Assembly (NCBI RefSeq): GCF_900544955.1
Contig: NZ_UQXD01000004.1
Span: 1-64,000 of the forward strand
Direction: 5' to 3'
From: an uncultured Oscillibacter sp.
GTDB taxonomy: Bacteria; Bacillota; Clostridia; Oscillospirales; Oscillospiraceae
Length of the DNA stretch: 64,000 nucleotides
The position numbers and the translations under genes are program-made. Position 1 is the stretch's first letter. Every line of letters starts with the position of its first letter. The notes beneath the pieces were generated by a model. It saw only the letters and a program-made list of their open reading frames with translations, was not told the origin of the DNA and did not search any database. This document shows, in pieces, positions 1 through 8,099 of the stretch.

Positions 1-842
1 CGGGACACCGTCTCCGCCAGACGGCGGGGGTACCCCTCCGCCAGATACCGGTTGCACAGATCCAGGGAGGCCAGGGTCAGATAGGACGGACTGGTGGAGC
101 CGAAGAGGGCCAGGGCGTCCTTTCCCCCCTCCCGGAAGGCCGCCGGGGCGGTCTTTCCCACGTGGAGGTAGGCCCCGCCGGTGAGCACCGGCAGCGTCTT
201 GTGGGCGGAGTCACAGCACAGGTCGGCCCCCAGGTCCAGCGGGTGGGCCGCCGGGGAGAGGAAGTGGAGGTAGGCGCCGTGGGCGTTGTCCACCGCCAGC
301 ACCGTGCCGCGCCGGTGGCAGACCGCCGCCAGGGCGGCCAGGTCCGCCGTTCCCCCCAGGTAGTCCGGGCTGGTGAGGTACACCGCCGCCGGCGGGGCGG
401 GCAGGGCCACCAGGGTCCGCTCCAGCCCCGCTGGGGACACGGGACAGGCGCACAGGGACCGGCTGTCCGCCTCCGGCCACAGCCACACCGTCTCAAAGTC
501 CAGCAGGGCGGCGGCGCTGACGAAGGCCCGGTGGACGTTCCGGGCCGCCACCACCACCGGCGCCGCCCCGCCGGAGCGGTGCACCAGCGCCAGGTGCAGC
601 ATGGCCCGGATGCACTGGCTGGAGCCCTCCGTGGCGTAAAACGTCCTGCCGGAGCCGAACAGCTCCCCGGCGCGGGCCTCGCTCCGGGCGATGATGCCGC
701 AGGCCTCATACAGCGCGTCGGCCCCCCGGACCTCCGTGATGTCCAGGTGCTCGCAGCCCAGGAAGGGCCGCCCCTTGTGTCCGGGCATGTGGAGCCGGGC
801 GGCGCCGTAGCCCCGGACAAAATCCGCGATGGGGGTCTCCAT
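1..842 (-). CDS. Orn/Lys/Arg decarboxylase-like PLP enzyme (3'-partial)
   Basis: Fold-type I PLP enzyme of the Orn/Lys/Arg decarboxylase major-domain family; the C-terminal part lies beyond the window. The protein starts METPIADFVRGYG and has the family's LHMPGHKG motif near residue 18, an ATEGSSQ loop near 70, a VDNAHGA segment with the PLP aspartate (D185) and histidine (H188), and DSAHKTLP with the Schiff-base lysine at about K215. The start codon overlaps the scfB stop as TGATG, so the two are probably translationally coupled. In clostridia such proteins are often annotated as aminotransferases or lysine/arginine decarboxylases; substrate unknown. It lies downstream of the SCIFF genes but has no established role in RiPP maturation. 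Confidence 0.85.
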   Translation of the reverse strand, partial: METPIADFVRGYGAARLHMPGHKGRPFLGCEHLDITEVRGADALYEACGIIARSEARAGELFGSGRTFYATEGSSQCIRAMLHLALVHRSGGAAPVVVAARNVHRAFVSAAALLDFETVWLWPEADSRSLCACPVSPAGLERTLVALPAPPAAVYLTSPDYLGGTADLAALAAVCHRRGTVLAVDNAHGAYLHFLSPAAHPLDLGADLCCDSAHKTLPVLTGGAYLHVGKTAPAAFREGGKDALALFGSTSPSYLTLASLDLCNRYLAEGYPRRLAETVS

Positions 843-2227
843 CAGTCCGCTCCGTCCGCGGCCTCCGCCGCCTTCAGCATGATGGCGCACTCCATGCGCT
901 TGCGGAACAGCTCACAGCCCGGCTCGTACACGCCCCGGATGGAGCCGGAGGCGTGGTAGGCGTTGGCGGCGCAGCCGCCGGAGCAGTACAGCTTGGCCCA
1001 GCAGCTGGCGCACTCCGGCCGGGCGTAGGCGTTGCAGCTGCGGAACTCCTCCCGCAGGGCGGGCGCGGTGACGCCCTGCCAGACGTTCCCCAGCCGGTAG
1101 TCCTCCTCCCCCACAAACTGGTGGCAGGGGTACAGGTCCCCCCAGGGGGTGACGGCCATGTACTCCGTGCCGGAGCCGCAGCCGGAGATGCGCTTGTAGA
1201 TACAGGGGCCGCCGGTGAGGTCCAGCATGTAGTGGTAAAAGGTGAAGGGCCGCCCCTCCCGCTTTCGCTGGAGCATCAGCGCCGCCAGCTCCTCGTACTG
1301 TCCCTTCACAATCTCCAGGTCCTCCGCCGTCAGCGCGGCGGGGTCCCCGGGGGCGCAGACCACCGGCTCCATGCTCAGCTCCGTGAAGCCCAGGTCCAGC
1401 ATGCACTGGATGTCTTTCAGGAAATCCGGGTTGGCGTGGGTGAAGGTGCCCCGCATGTAGTAGTTCTTCCCGCCCCGGGCCGCCACCAGCTTCTGGAACC
1501 GGGGCACAATCCGCTCCCAGCTGCCGTTTCCGGCGTAGTCCACCCGGAGGCGGTCGTGAATCTCCTTCCGCCCGTCCAGGCTCAGCACCACGTTGCTCAT
1601 CTCCCGGTTGGCAAAGTCGATCACGTCGTCGTCCAGGAGCATGCCGTTGGTGGTGAGGGTGAAGCGGAACCGCTTGCGGCGGGGCCCCTCCTGGGTCCGG
1701 GCGTAGGCCACCAGCTGCTTCACCACGTCCCAGTTCATCAGCGGCTCACCGCCGAAGAAGTCCACCTCCAGGTTGGTCCGGGTGCCGGAATGGTCCATGA
1801 GGAAGTCCAGGGCCTGCTTCCCCACCTCGAAGGACATCACCGCCCGGTCCCCGTGGTACTTGCCCTGGCTTGCAAAGCAATACGCGCAGTTGAGGTTGCA
1901 GGTGTGGGCCACGTGGAGGCACAGGGCCTTCACCACGTCTCCGGAGCGCTCCTTGAAGGTGCCCGCCATGTCGGCGAAGGTGTCCGGCGTGTAGAGCTTT
2001 CCGGCCCGCACCAGCGCCTCTACGTCGGCGATGCACGCCCGCAGCTCCGCCTCTGTCACGTCGGGGCGGCCGGCGTACTTTTCCAGCAGGGCGGAGACGA
2101 TCTCCTCCGCCGTCTTTTCGGGGTACAGGGCGATGATGTCATAGGCCACCTCGTCCACCACATGGATGCCGCCGGAGCAGGTGTCCAGCACGATGTGGTA
2201 GCCCCCCAGCTGATACTGATGTACCAT
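842..2227 (-). CDS. scfB: SCIFF peptide maturase, radical SAM/SPASM thioether synthase
   Basis: Radical SAM enzyme that forms Cys-to-alpha-carbon thioether crosslinks in the SCIFF peptide encoded just upstream. 461 residues. The N-terminal recognition domain begins MVHQYQLGGYHIVLDTCSGG, characteristic of this family. The radical SAM cluster motif CNLNCAYC lies at C110, C114 and C117. The C-terminal SPASM region (about 370-440) is cysteine-rich (GCGSGTEY, CHQF, CASCWAKLYCSGGC) and would hold auxiliary Fe-S clusters. The start at 2227 is chosen over upstream codons because AAGGAGAG precedes it by about 9 nt and the protein then matches family length. It follows scfA across a 68-nt gap containing a terminator-like hairpin. 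Confidence 0.96.
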   Translation of the reverse strand: MVHQYQLGGYHIVLDTCSGGIHVVDEVAYDIIALYPEKTAEEIVSALLEKYAGRPDVTEAELRACIADVEALVRAGKLYTPDTFADMAGTFKERSGDVVKALCLHVAHTCNLNCAYCFASQGKYHGDRAVMSFEVGKQALDFLMDHSGTRTNLEVDFFGGEPLMNWDVVKQLVAYARTQEGPRRKRFRFTLTTNGMLLDDDVIDFANREMSNVVLSLDGRKEIHDRLRVDYAGNGSWERIVPRFQKLVAARGGKNYYMRGTFTHANPDFLKDIQCMLDLGFTELSMEPVVCAPGDPAALTAEDLEIVKGQYEELAALMLQRKREGRPFTFYHYMLDLTGGPCIYKRISGCGSGTEYMAVTPWGDLYPCHQFVGEEDYRLGNVWQGVTAPALREEFRSCNAYARPECASCWAKLYCSGGCAANAYHASGSIRGVYEPGCELFRKRMECAIMLKAAEAADGAD

Positions 2228-2249
2228 AGATCTTTCTCTCCTTATACGC

Positions 2250-2281
2250 AAAAAGTGCCGCCTGGACCGGCGGCACCCTTT
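2250..2281 (-). terminator. Hairpin with T-run between scfA and scfB (attenuating terminator)
   Basis: Read leftward, an 8-bp perfect stem (GTGCCGCC/GGCGGCAC, arms 2255-2262 and 2269-2276) with a 6-nt loop is followed by TTTTT. It sits inside the scfA-scfB gap, so partial termination would give more precursor-peptide mRNA than maturase mRNA. Confidence 0.75.
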
Positions 2282-2295
2282 TGGATGGCAGATGC

Positions 2296-2442
2296 TTACT
2301 TCTCCGCGCTCTCGCACTTCTGGTTGGCCACGCCGCAGCTGGTTTTGCAGGCGGACTGGCAGGAGGTCTGGCACTCGCCGCAGCCGCCGTTCTTGGCGCT
2401 GTCGCACAGGCTGCGGGTCTCAAGCGTCTTGATTCTTTCCAT
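2296..2442 (-). CDS. scfA: SCIFF ribosomal peptide precursor (six cysteines in forty-five)
   Basis: 48-residue ribosomally made precursor that ScfB modifies. It begins MERIKTLETRSLC and continues with the family signature GGCGECQTSCQSACKTSC, then a last NQKC. Core cysteines are at about 21, 24, 28, 32, 36 and 43, with a leader cysteine at 13. The ATG at 2442 matches family starts. An in-frame ATG one codon upstream (2445) is also possible because GGAGA lies only 5 nt before it. A strong promoter lies at 2512-2540. The mature product's function is not established in any organism. Confidence 0.96.
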   Translation of the reverse strand: MERIKTLETRSLCDSAKNGGCGECQTSCQSACKTSCGVANQKCESAEK

Positions 2443-2477
2443 CATGCATATCTCCATTCTCTTCGTTTTTCTGGCCC

Positions 2478-2497
2478 GGCCGCCGGGGACGGCGGCC
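2478..2497 (-). other. Leader hairpin of scfA transcript
   Basis: GGCCGCC and GGCGGCC (7 bp, 6-nt loop) form a strong hairpin in the 5' untranslated region between the promoter and scfA. There is no T-run, so it is more likely an mRNA-stability or processing structure than a terminator. Confidence 0.4.
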
Positions 2498-2511
2498 TGA
2501 TGATCGGGAAG

Positions 2512-2540
2512 ATTTTAACACAACCGGCGTGTAAAGTCAA
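2512..2540 (-). promoter_or_regulatory. Sigma-A promoter of scfAB
   Basis: Read leftward: TTGACT (2540-2535), a 17-nt spacer, then TAAAAT (2517-2512). It fits the housekeeping consensus closely and lies about 70 nt upstream of scfA. Confidence 0.8.
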
Positions 2541-2663
2541 GGCATTCCGCCTCGGGAGAGGGGGCGCAAACTCTGCATCTCCAGGTAAATTTCAGGTCTA
2601 CCTGCTGAGGGCACCCTTTCCACACCAAGCCCCCGGACACAGGCTCGAAAGCTCCGCAAAGAA

Positions 2664-2692
2664 GGAGGCCCCCAGACGATCCGAGGGCCTCC
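2664..2692 (-). terminator. Terminator downstream of GntR gene
   Basis: GGAGGCCC and GGGCCTCC arms (2664-2671, 2685-2692) with a 13-nt loop, followed leftward by TTCTTTG. It lies 60 nt past the stop codon of the GntR gene and separates that gene from the scfA promoter. The rest of the 2446-2753 gap holds no credible ORF. Confidence 0.6.
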
Positions 2693-2753
2693 GCATGACA
2701 GCCAAAGCAACTTTTAAAAATTCTTCTTCCAGCTTGAGGATGTAACTTCCCAT

Positions 2754-3479
2754 TTACAGCAAATGAATCAACGCAGCATGGATGGACATATCAGCGGACA
2801 ACTCCCCGTTGGCGGTAAAAGCACTTCTTTGCTGTGACACCTTTGCCATCATATCATCTTCAACTTTCGATAGGTGCGCACACAGTTCTTTTTCAAATTC
2901 GGCAAAATCTTTTCGCTTCAATGCATTCAAAATATTGATATGTTCCTGGACCGATAGACCAGGCCGATCGTAAATATACATCGTTGCGAAACGGATTCTC
3001 TGTTGCCTGTCACTCAATTGCTCAAAAAAATCATATAGGAGCTTGTTATCGAGTTTTTTAAAAAAATAGTGGTGAAACTCATTATCCAAAGTGAAAAATT
3101 GCAAGTAGTCCTTGACTTCATATGCTTTCCGATATGATTCCGTGTTGCTCTCCAAATAGTCAAAATCCTCCTGCGTAAAGTCATTCAGGGTCTCCTTCAC
3201 CGCAAACGTTTCCAGCAGCCTCCGTATGGTATACAGCTCCGTAATGGATTTGACCGTGATATCCGTCACCCTGAATTTATTCCCCTCGGCCTTTTCCACA
3301 AAAGCATCCTTCGTCAGCATCGTGAGGGCTTCCCGAACCGGTGTTCTGCTGATATGCATCTTGTTTGCCAGCTGCTGAACGATGATGAGTTCCCCGGGCT
3401 TCAAATTGAGGCGAATGATATCATCCTTCAGCCTTTTGTATGTTTCAAACGTCAAAGAAGCAGATTCCTTTATCTCCAT
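2754..3479 (-). CDS. GntR-family regulator, FCD domain (FadR subfamily)
   Basis: 241-residue transcription factor. Residues 10-75 form the GntR winged helix (LKDDIIRLNLKPGELI, then HISRTPVREALTML); residues 85-220 are the all-helical FCD ligand-binding domain with the usual metal-binding histidines (FHHYFF, EHINIL). Its own promoter (3517-3545) overlaps an ATGTATAC motif, and the same GTATAC core forms the centre of the 46-bp palindrome at the dctP promoter, so it probably represses itself and the TRAP/dehydratase operon upstream. The inducer is likely the sugar acid taken up by that operon (inference). Confidence 0.92.
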   Translation of the reverse strand: MEIKESASLTFETYKRLKDDIIRLNLKPGELIIVQQLANKMHISRTPVREALTMLTKDAFVEKAEGNKFRVTDITVKSITELYTIRRLLETFAVKETLNDFTQEDFDYLESNTESYRKAYEVKDYLQFFTLDNEFHHYFFKKLDNKLLYDFFEQLSDRQQRIRFATMYIYDRPGLSVQEHINILNALKRKDFAEFEKELCAHLSKVEDDMMAKVSQQRSAFTANGELSADMSIHAALIHLL

Positions 3480-3507
3480 TTAGCGAATCTCCAGTTTCTG
3501 TTTAGTG

Positions 3508-3545
3508 ATGTATACGATATTATCCTCTTTTCCATATACTGTCAA
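3508..3545 (-). promoter_or_regulatory. Promoter of GntR gene with overlapping operator
   Basis: Leftward TTGACA (3545-3540), 17-nt spacer, TAATAT (3522-3517). The -10 is followed at once by CGTATACAT (ATGTATAC at 3508-3515 on the plus strand), matching the core of the palindrome at the dctP promoter. This suggests autoregulation. Confidence 0.75.
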
Positions 3546-3598
3546 GGAATTTAGGAACCGCACTTCTCATCTCATCATGCGTCGAAAGAAGGAACTAT

Positions 3599-4777
3599 TT
3601 ATTTCTCAAAAATGCGATATTTGTCAATAACCGCCTGGTTTATCTCAATTCCGAGCCCGGGCGCCTCCGGCATCTTTACAACGCCGTCCGTCACCGTAAT
3701 CGGGTCGGCCAGCAATTCATCCCTAAAGGGATAGGGATTCTGATCAAATTCGAGGAGGCTGCCGTTTGGAATGGAGGCAATCAAATGCATATTTGCGGCA
3801 AGGGAAATTCCTGTGGCAAAGACATGCGGAACCACCGGCATGTGGTAGAGCTCCGCCATCGCCGCAATCTTTTTTGCGATCGTAAAGCCCCCGCTCCAGA
3901 TGCAGTCAGGCTGCACGATATCCACGGCTCTTCGCTGAATCATATCTCTGAACGCGTACATATTGGTCTGCGTCTCATACCCGGAGATGGGAATATCCAG
4001 AGCGTCCGCAACCCTTGCACTGCCGTCAATGTCATCGGTGGCCACCGGTTCCTCAAACCAGTAAACCCCAAGCTTCTCCAGTTCCCGGCCGACCTTGATG
4101 GCGTCAAAGGGCGTCCATGCGCCGTTGCCGTCGACCATCAGCCGCCCCTTCCCTTTCACGGCCTTCGCACAGGCTTCAATCCTCTCCAAATCCTCTTCCA
4201 TCGTCCAAGTGTTATATTCAGGAAACGGCATATCATTGACGGGCGACATGAATTCCGCCGGGGTTCTTGCGCACTTGATCTTTGCGTATCGATATCCCTG
4301 CTCCATATAGCGCCCCACTTCCTCCGCAAGGCCGGCGGCATCCTTACCCGCCTGGTAAAATCCGGCGCTGGCATAGGGAATGAGCTGATCCCGGTAAGCG
4401 CCGACCACTTTATACAGGGGAAGTCCAGCCAGCTTTCCGATCATATCCCAAAGTGCAATGTCAATTCCGCTCATGGCCGCAGCAGTCAGACCCGCCCTTC
4501 CGTGCATTCGTGAGCCAACCCACATATGCTGCAAGATTTTCATAATGTCTGTCGGATCTTCGCCAATGACATACCTGGCCAGTTCGTGTTCAATCATATG
4601 CGCCGTAGAAAATGGAGGACCGCCAAAACATGCAGATTCTCCCCACCCAATTAGGCCGTTATCCGCAGTCAGCTTCACCAGAACTGCATTTCTGGTGTCG
4701 AAGACGTTCAGTGCGTCCGAAATTGCCTTCTCGTATTTGTAACTCAGCACAATTGCCTCTACGCTCTTAATTTTCAT
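3599..4777 (-). CDS. Enolase-superfamily (mandelate racemase/muconate lactonizing) sugar-acid dehydratase
   Basis: 392-residue (beta/alpha)8-barrel enzyme. It shows the mandelate-racemase subgroup residues: KIK at 166-168 (the KxK base), metal ligands D216 (MVDGN), E242/E243 (FEEP) and E268 (GYETQ), and a D291 (QPD)/H318 (PHVF) dyad. Enzymes of this class abstract the proton alpha to a carboxylate, most often to dehydrate a sugar acid such as galactonate or fuconate; the exact substrate cannot be read from sequence. It is the last gene of the TRAP operon, 16 nt after dctM, so the transporter probably imports its substrate. Confidence 0.9.
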   Translation of the reverse strand: MKIKSVEAIVLSYKYEKAISDALNVFDTRNAVLVKLTADNGLIGWGESACFGGPPFSTAHMIEHELARYVIGEDPTDIMKILQHMWVGSRMHGRAGLTAAAMSGIDIALWDMIGKLAGLPLYKVVGAYRDQLIPYASAGFYQAGKDAAGLAEEVGRYMEQGYRYAKIKCARTPAEFMSPVNDMPFPEYNTWTMEEDLERIEACAKAVKGKGRLMVDGNGAWTPFDAIKVGRELEKLGVYWFEEPVATDDIDGSARVADALDIPISGYETQTNMYAFRDMIQRRAVDIVQPDCIWSGGFTIAKKIAAMAELYHMPVVPHVFATGISLAANMHLIASIPNGSLLEFDQNPYPFRDELLADPITVTDGVVKMPEAPGLGIEINQAVIDKYRIFEK

Positions 4778-4793
4778 GGCCTTCTCCTTTATT

Positions 4794-6068
4794 TTACATC
4801 AAACTGGGCAGGAACTCCGTAAACCAAGGCACATACGTGGTGAGCAGCAGGAACACCAAGCCAATGCCAAGCGGAACTGCAATTTTTCTCATAACACCGC
4901 CCAAAGACACCTCGCCGATTTGAGACCCCAGCAGAACACAAACACCCACCGGCGGCGTCACAAGTCCCAAGCACATATTCATGCCAAAGATGATGCCGAA
5001 ATGCACGGGGCTGATTCCATAGGACTCTACAAGCGGCAACAGTACGGGGACCAGCATCACAATTGCAGCATTCGCCTCAATCAACATTCCAACAATAAAG
5101 AGGAACACATTGATGATGAGGAGCAAGACATATGGGTTCGAGGTCAGTGTACTCATCCATGCGGTAAGCTTGTTTGGCAGGTCGGCCAGCACAATCACAA
5201 CGCCGGCGACTTTCGCCGTAGCCGTCAGCAGGAGAAGTGCCGCCGATACGACGGAGGAATCAATCAGAATCGACTTCAGATCTTTTATTGTGACCGTCTT
5301 GTAGATGAACATCGACACAACCAGCGCGTAGACCGCCGACAGTGCAGCAGCCTCTGTCGCTGTACAAATTCCCCCAAAAATGCCTCCCATAATGAGAATC
5401 GGCATAAGGATTGCGAAGGAGCCGTCCGTCAGCGCCTTCATCTTCACTTGAAGGGATACTTTTTCAGTCGATGGGAAGTTATGACGCCGGGCATATACCC
5501 ACACATACAGCGTCAGGGCAAGCGCAAGGCCCACGCCCGGAATGATAGCCGCAAGAAATAACTGCCCAATCGAAGTTTCCGATGCCACTCCATACACAAT
5601 CAGGAAAATGCTTGGGGGAATCAGCGGCCCCAGAGTCGACGCCATCGATGCAATGGCCGCCGCAAAGTCAGCGGGATACCCCACCTTTTTCATGCCGGGA
5701 ATGGTGATGCCGCCAATCGCCGCCACGGTAGCAGAACCGGAACCAGAGATGGATGCAAAAATTGCCGAGGCAACAACAGATACCATGCCAAAGCTGCCCT
5801 TATGTGAGCCAATCAGTGCATTGCTGACCTTTAGGATTTTCTGTGTAATGCCGCGGGCCATAATATTTCCGGCAAGGACAAAAAACGGAATGGCCAGCAA
5901 TGCGGTCGAGTTCATTCCCAGGAACATTTTCTGCGGCAAATACATGAGAGAACAGTTATCGGACATCAAAATGGCAATGGTTGTGGAAATACCAATGGAG
6001 TAGGCAATCGGCATTCCAATGACAGAAAGCAGAACCATCGCAGCAAGAAGGAGGACTCCAGGATTCAT
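4794..6068 (-). CDS. dctM: TRAP transporter large permease
   Basis: 424-residue, strongly hydrophobic protein with about 12 membrane segments, the ion-coupled transport subunit of a tripartite ATP-independent periplasmic-type transporter. Family hallmarks are MPIAYSIG near the N-terminus, SGSGSATVAAIGG around 110-125, GPLIPPSIFLIVYG around 145-160 and GLVTPPVGVCVLLG near the C-terminus. Its start overlaps the dctQ stop by 4 nt. It works with the DctQ and DctP products encoded upstream to import an organic or sugar acid, here probably the dehydratase substrate. Confidence 0.95.
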   Translation of the reverse strand: MNPGVLLLAAMVLLSVIGMPIAYSIGISTTIAILMSDNCSLMYLPQKMFLGMNSTALLAIPFFVLAGNIMARGITQKILKVSNALIGSHKGSFGMVSVVASAIFASISGSGSATVAAIGGITIPGMKKVGYPADFAAAIASMASTLGPLIPPSIFLIVYGVASETSIGQLFLAAIIPGVGLALALTLYVWVYARRHNFPSTEKVSLQVKMKALTDGSFAILMPILIMGGIFGGICTATEAAALSAVYALVVSMFIYKTVTIKDLKSILIDSSVVSAALLLLTATAKVAGVVIVLADLPNKLTAWMSTLTSNPYVLLLIINVFLFIVGMLIEANAAIVMLVPVLLPLVESYGISPVHFGIIFGMNMCLGLVTPPVGVCVLLGSQIGEVSLGGVMRKIAVPLGIGLVFLLLTTYVPWFTEFLPSLM

Positions 6069-6589
6069 ACTGCATCTCCCTCCTTCTGCTGCTTAGGCTG
6101 CATGCACGCTGCAATTTGAAGCAAAAAATCTTCCACGGTAGCCATCATGATGAAGAACGTCCCCAGCGGAAGCGCTGCATAGAAATATCCCATGGGAACT
6201 TTCAAGGATGTGGAAATGGTGTTCATGGTATTGAACACCAGCTGCGTGCCATATACCAGCAGCAGCATCAAAAAAGCCAAAATGCATACGGAAAAAATGA
6301 TTTTGCACCGTGCCGCCTTTTCCTTAGGCAGTATCCCGATGACAACATCCACAGCCAAATGCTTGCCCTTCCTCGTCGCAACAGCGGAACCAAGCATCGT
6401 CAGGTAGATAAACAGATACCGGATCAGCTCCTCACACCAAGACGGCGCATTCGATAAGACATATCGCATGAAAACCTGATAGCACATAAGCAGGGTCATG
6501 ATGGACAAAAGCATCATGGAAATGATGCACAGGCATTTTTCAATACCGTTTAACACCCTGCTGTATCTTTTTAAAATCAATTCCAGCAA
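6065..6589 (-). CDS. dctQ: TRAP transporter small permease
   Basis: 174-residue membrane protein with four predicted transmembrane helices (about 20-40, 55-75, 95-115 and 135-155), as expected of DctQ. The motif SWCEELIRYLFIYLTMLGSA corresponds to the conserved EE/RY/W segment of the family. It forms a complex with DctM, whose start overlaps this stop (ATGA). It lies 88 nt downstream of dctP with no evident terminator between them. Confidence 0.93.
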   Translation of the reverse strand: MLELILKRYSRVLNGIEKCLCIISMMLLSIMTLLMCYQVFMRYVLSNAPSWCEELIRYLFIYLTMLGSAVATRKGKHLAVDVVIGILPKEKAARCKIIFSVCILAFLMLLLVYGTQLVFNTMNTISTSLKVPMGYFYAALPLGTFFIMMATVEDFLLQIAACMQPKQQKEGDAV

Positions 6590-6677
6590 AGTACTCTCCC
6601 CCCAATGGCAGGCAGATTCGTGTTCTCGATGTCCTGCACACCCGTCAAAATTCCAGCGTCGGAAAATGGATTGCCCT

Positions 6678-7748
6678 TTATGCCGCCTCTTTGATTCTAT
6701 TGACCCACTCTACCAATTCCGGATAATTGTCCTCCGTAAAAGAGGAAACGCGGTCGGCAAACTCGCTCATATCCACATCAACAATCTCGACACCGGCCTC
6801 TTTCCACATGCCGATATACTTCTCCTCCTCATTGTAGGAATACTCACTTCGCCAGAGAGCGGCCTCGTTCGCACATTCCTCAATGACCTCCTGCACCTCC
6901 GCCGGAAGCCCATTCCAATAATTCAGGTCAAGTGCAAACACATCGCATCCGCAAATGTGGTTTGTTCTAATGAGGTAGTCGCAGACGTCGTAGAAGCCGT
7001 GGCCATAAGATTCAATAATCGAGTTTTCCTGCGCATCAACCGTGCTCTGCTGGAGAGCGGTAAAGGTATCGGTAAGGCCGATCACAACCGGAGATGCTCC
7101 CAGCGCCTCCCACAAAATCAGGTACGACTCAACGGACGGAACGCGAATCTTCAATCCGCTGTTCTTCAGCTCCTCCAAGTTGGTAAACTTTTTATTCGAC
7201 GTCGTCACGCGAAACCCTCTATACTGAGCGCCGAGAAACTTAAAGCCGCAGGTCTCTCCAACATAGTCGAGGACTTCTTCGCCAAGGTCGCCCTGGTACA
7301 CCTTCATAAAATGATCATAAGATTCGAAGAGATAGGGGATCGCATCCAAGTTGGCACTGGGATCATAACTTGCATAGGAGGAAAACCCCTCCAGAACGAC
7401 CTCGTTCATCCCCATTTTCAGGCCCTCAATCGTGTCCGTCCAGTCGCCCAGAACACCGCCGGAATAAACCTGAATGTCAATGCAGCCCTTCGACCGCTCT
7501 GCAACCAGCTCAGACAGCTTAACCGCCACCTGATCTTTGATTTCACCAACCGCAGATGCATTGGCCAGCCGGATGACCAAGGGCTTATCAGGGGTATATC
7601 CACCCAGAGATGCCGCTTCCCCGCCCGGCTGCTCCGTTTGCACCGGTTGTTCAGATTTGGGGGTGGTATCTACAGGTTCCCCGCTACAGCCGCAGAATGA
7701 GGTGACGAGCAATGCGATGAGCGTTGCAATTCCCAAGACTTTTTTCAT
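6678..7748 (-). CDS. dctP: TRAP transporter solute-binding lipoprotein
   Basis: 356-residue extracytoplasmic binding protein. It has a lipoprotein signal (MKKVLGIATLIALLVTSFCGC, lipidated cysteine probably C21 with G at -1) and a short Ser/Pro/Gln-rich linker. It then has the DctP fold with the family's conserved region around the carboxylate-binding arginine (GFRVTTSNKKFTNLEELK, then GLKIRVP). It captures the acidic substrate at the cell surface and hands it to DctQM. First gene of the operon, preceded by a promoter that overlaps the 46-bp palindrome. Confidence 0.94.
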   Translation of the reverse strand: MKKVLGIATLIALLVTSFCGCSGEPVDTTPKSEQPVQTEQPGGEAASLGGYTPDKPLVIRLANASAVGEIKDQVAVKLSELVAERSKGCIDIQVYSGGVLGDWTDTIEGLKMGMNEVVLEGFSSYASYDPSANLDAIPYLFESYDHFMKVYQGDLGEEVLDYVGETCGFKFLGAQYRGFRVTTSNKKFTNLEELKNSGLKIRVPSVESYLILWEALGASPVVIGLTDTFTALQQSTVDAQENSIIESYGHGFYDVCDYLIRTNHICGCDVFALDLNYWNGLPAEVQEVIEECANEAALWRSEYSYNEEEKYIGMWKEAGVEIVDVDMSEFADRVSSFTEDNYPELVEWVNRIKEAA

Positions 7749-7764
7749 TTCAATTTACCCCCCA

Positions 7765-7810
7765 GATAATTTGAATTAGAAAATGTATACATTTTCTAAT
7801 TCAAATTATC
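7765..7810. promoter_or_regulatory. Perfect 46-bp palindrome, probable GntR operator
   Basis: The 23 bases from 7765 (GATAATTTGAATTAGAAAATGTA) are followed by their exact reverse complement, with no spacer and no mismatch. The centre ATGTATACAT matches GT-N2-AC-type GntR operators, and a related ATGTATAC lies in the promoter of the GntR gene. The left-reading -10 box (GATAAT, 7810-7805) is inside the palindrome, as expected for a repressor site. As RNA it would also form a long leader hairpin. Confidence 0.8.
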
Positions 7811-7833
7811 TCACGCCATTTACCATTCGTCAA
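7805..7833 (-). promoter_or_regulatory. Promoter of dctPQM-dehydratase operon
   Basis: Leftward TTGACG (7833-7828), 17-nt spacer, GATAAT (7810-7805). It overlaps the edge of the palindrome and lies about 60 nt upstream of dctP. Confidence 0.75.
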
Positions 7834-8099
7834 GTGCGTATGTTTACAGTATTACATTCCCTCTTTTATTAATTTGTACCAATCTTCGGCTCGGTATCGA
7901 CGCTCCATCTCTCGCATTTAAGACCGTACTCGTCTCAAGAACCTGCCCAAGGAGAACTATGATGAAAACGAAAGGATCGCCATGGGCGCGGCAGCGATAA
8001 CCGCATGCACCGCCTGCACGGCCTCCTCCCCTTCGGCTGGCAAGAAGCCCCGGCAGCCGAAGCTGCCGGGGCTCTTGGTCGGCGGTCCGCCCGGGCCCG
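7834..8099. other. Gap with terminator and possible coding relic
   Basis: No intact gene. A GC stem with TTCG loop at 8046-8073 (12-bp arms) serves as terminator for the leftward SDR gene. On the plus strand, 7924-8020 reads as a short gene-like stretch (RLKNLPKENYDENERIAMG) that starts just after a stop codon and has no ribosome site. It may be the relic of a deleted gene, but I do not recognise the family. Confidence 0.4.
8046..8073 (-). terminator. Terminator of the citrate-lyase-like operon
   Basis: AGCCCCGGCAGC / GCTGCCGGGGCT, 12-bp perfect arms closed by a TTCG tetraloop read leftward, followed by TCTT. It lies 27 nt past the SDR stop codon. The weak T-run lowers certainty. Confidence 0.6.
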
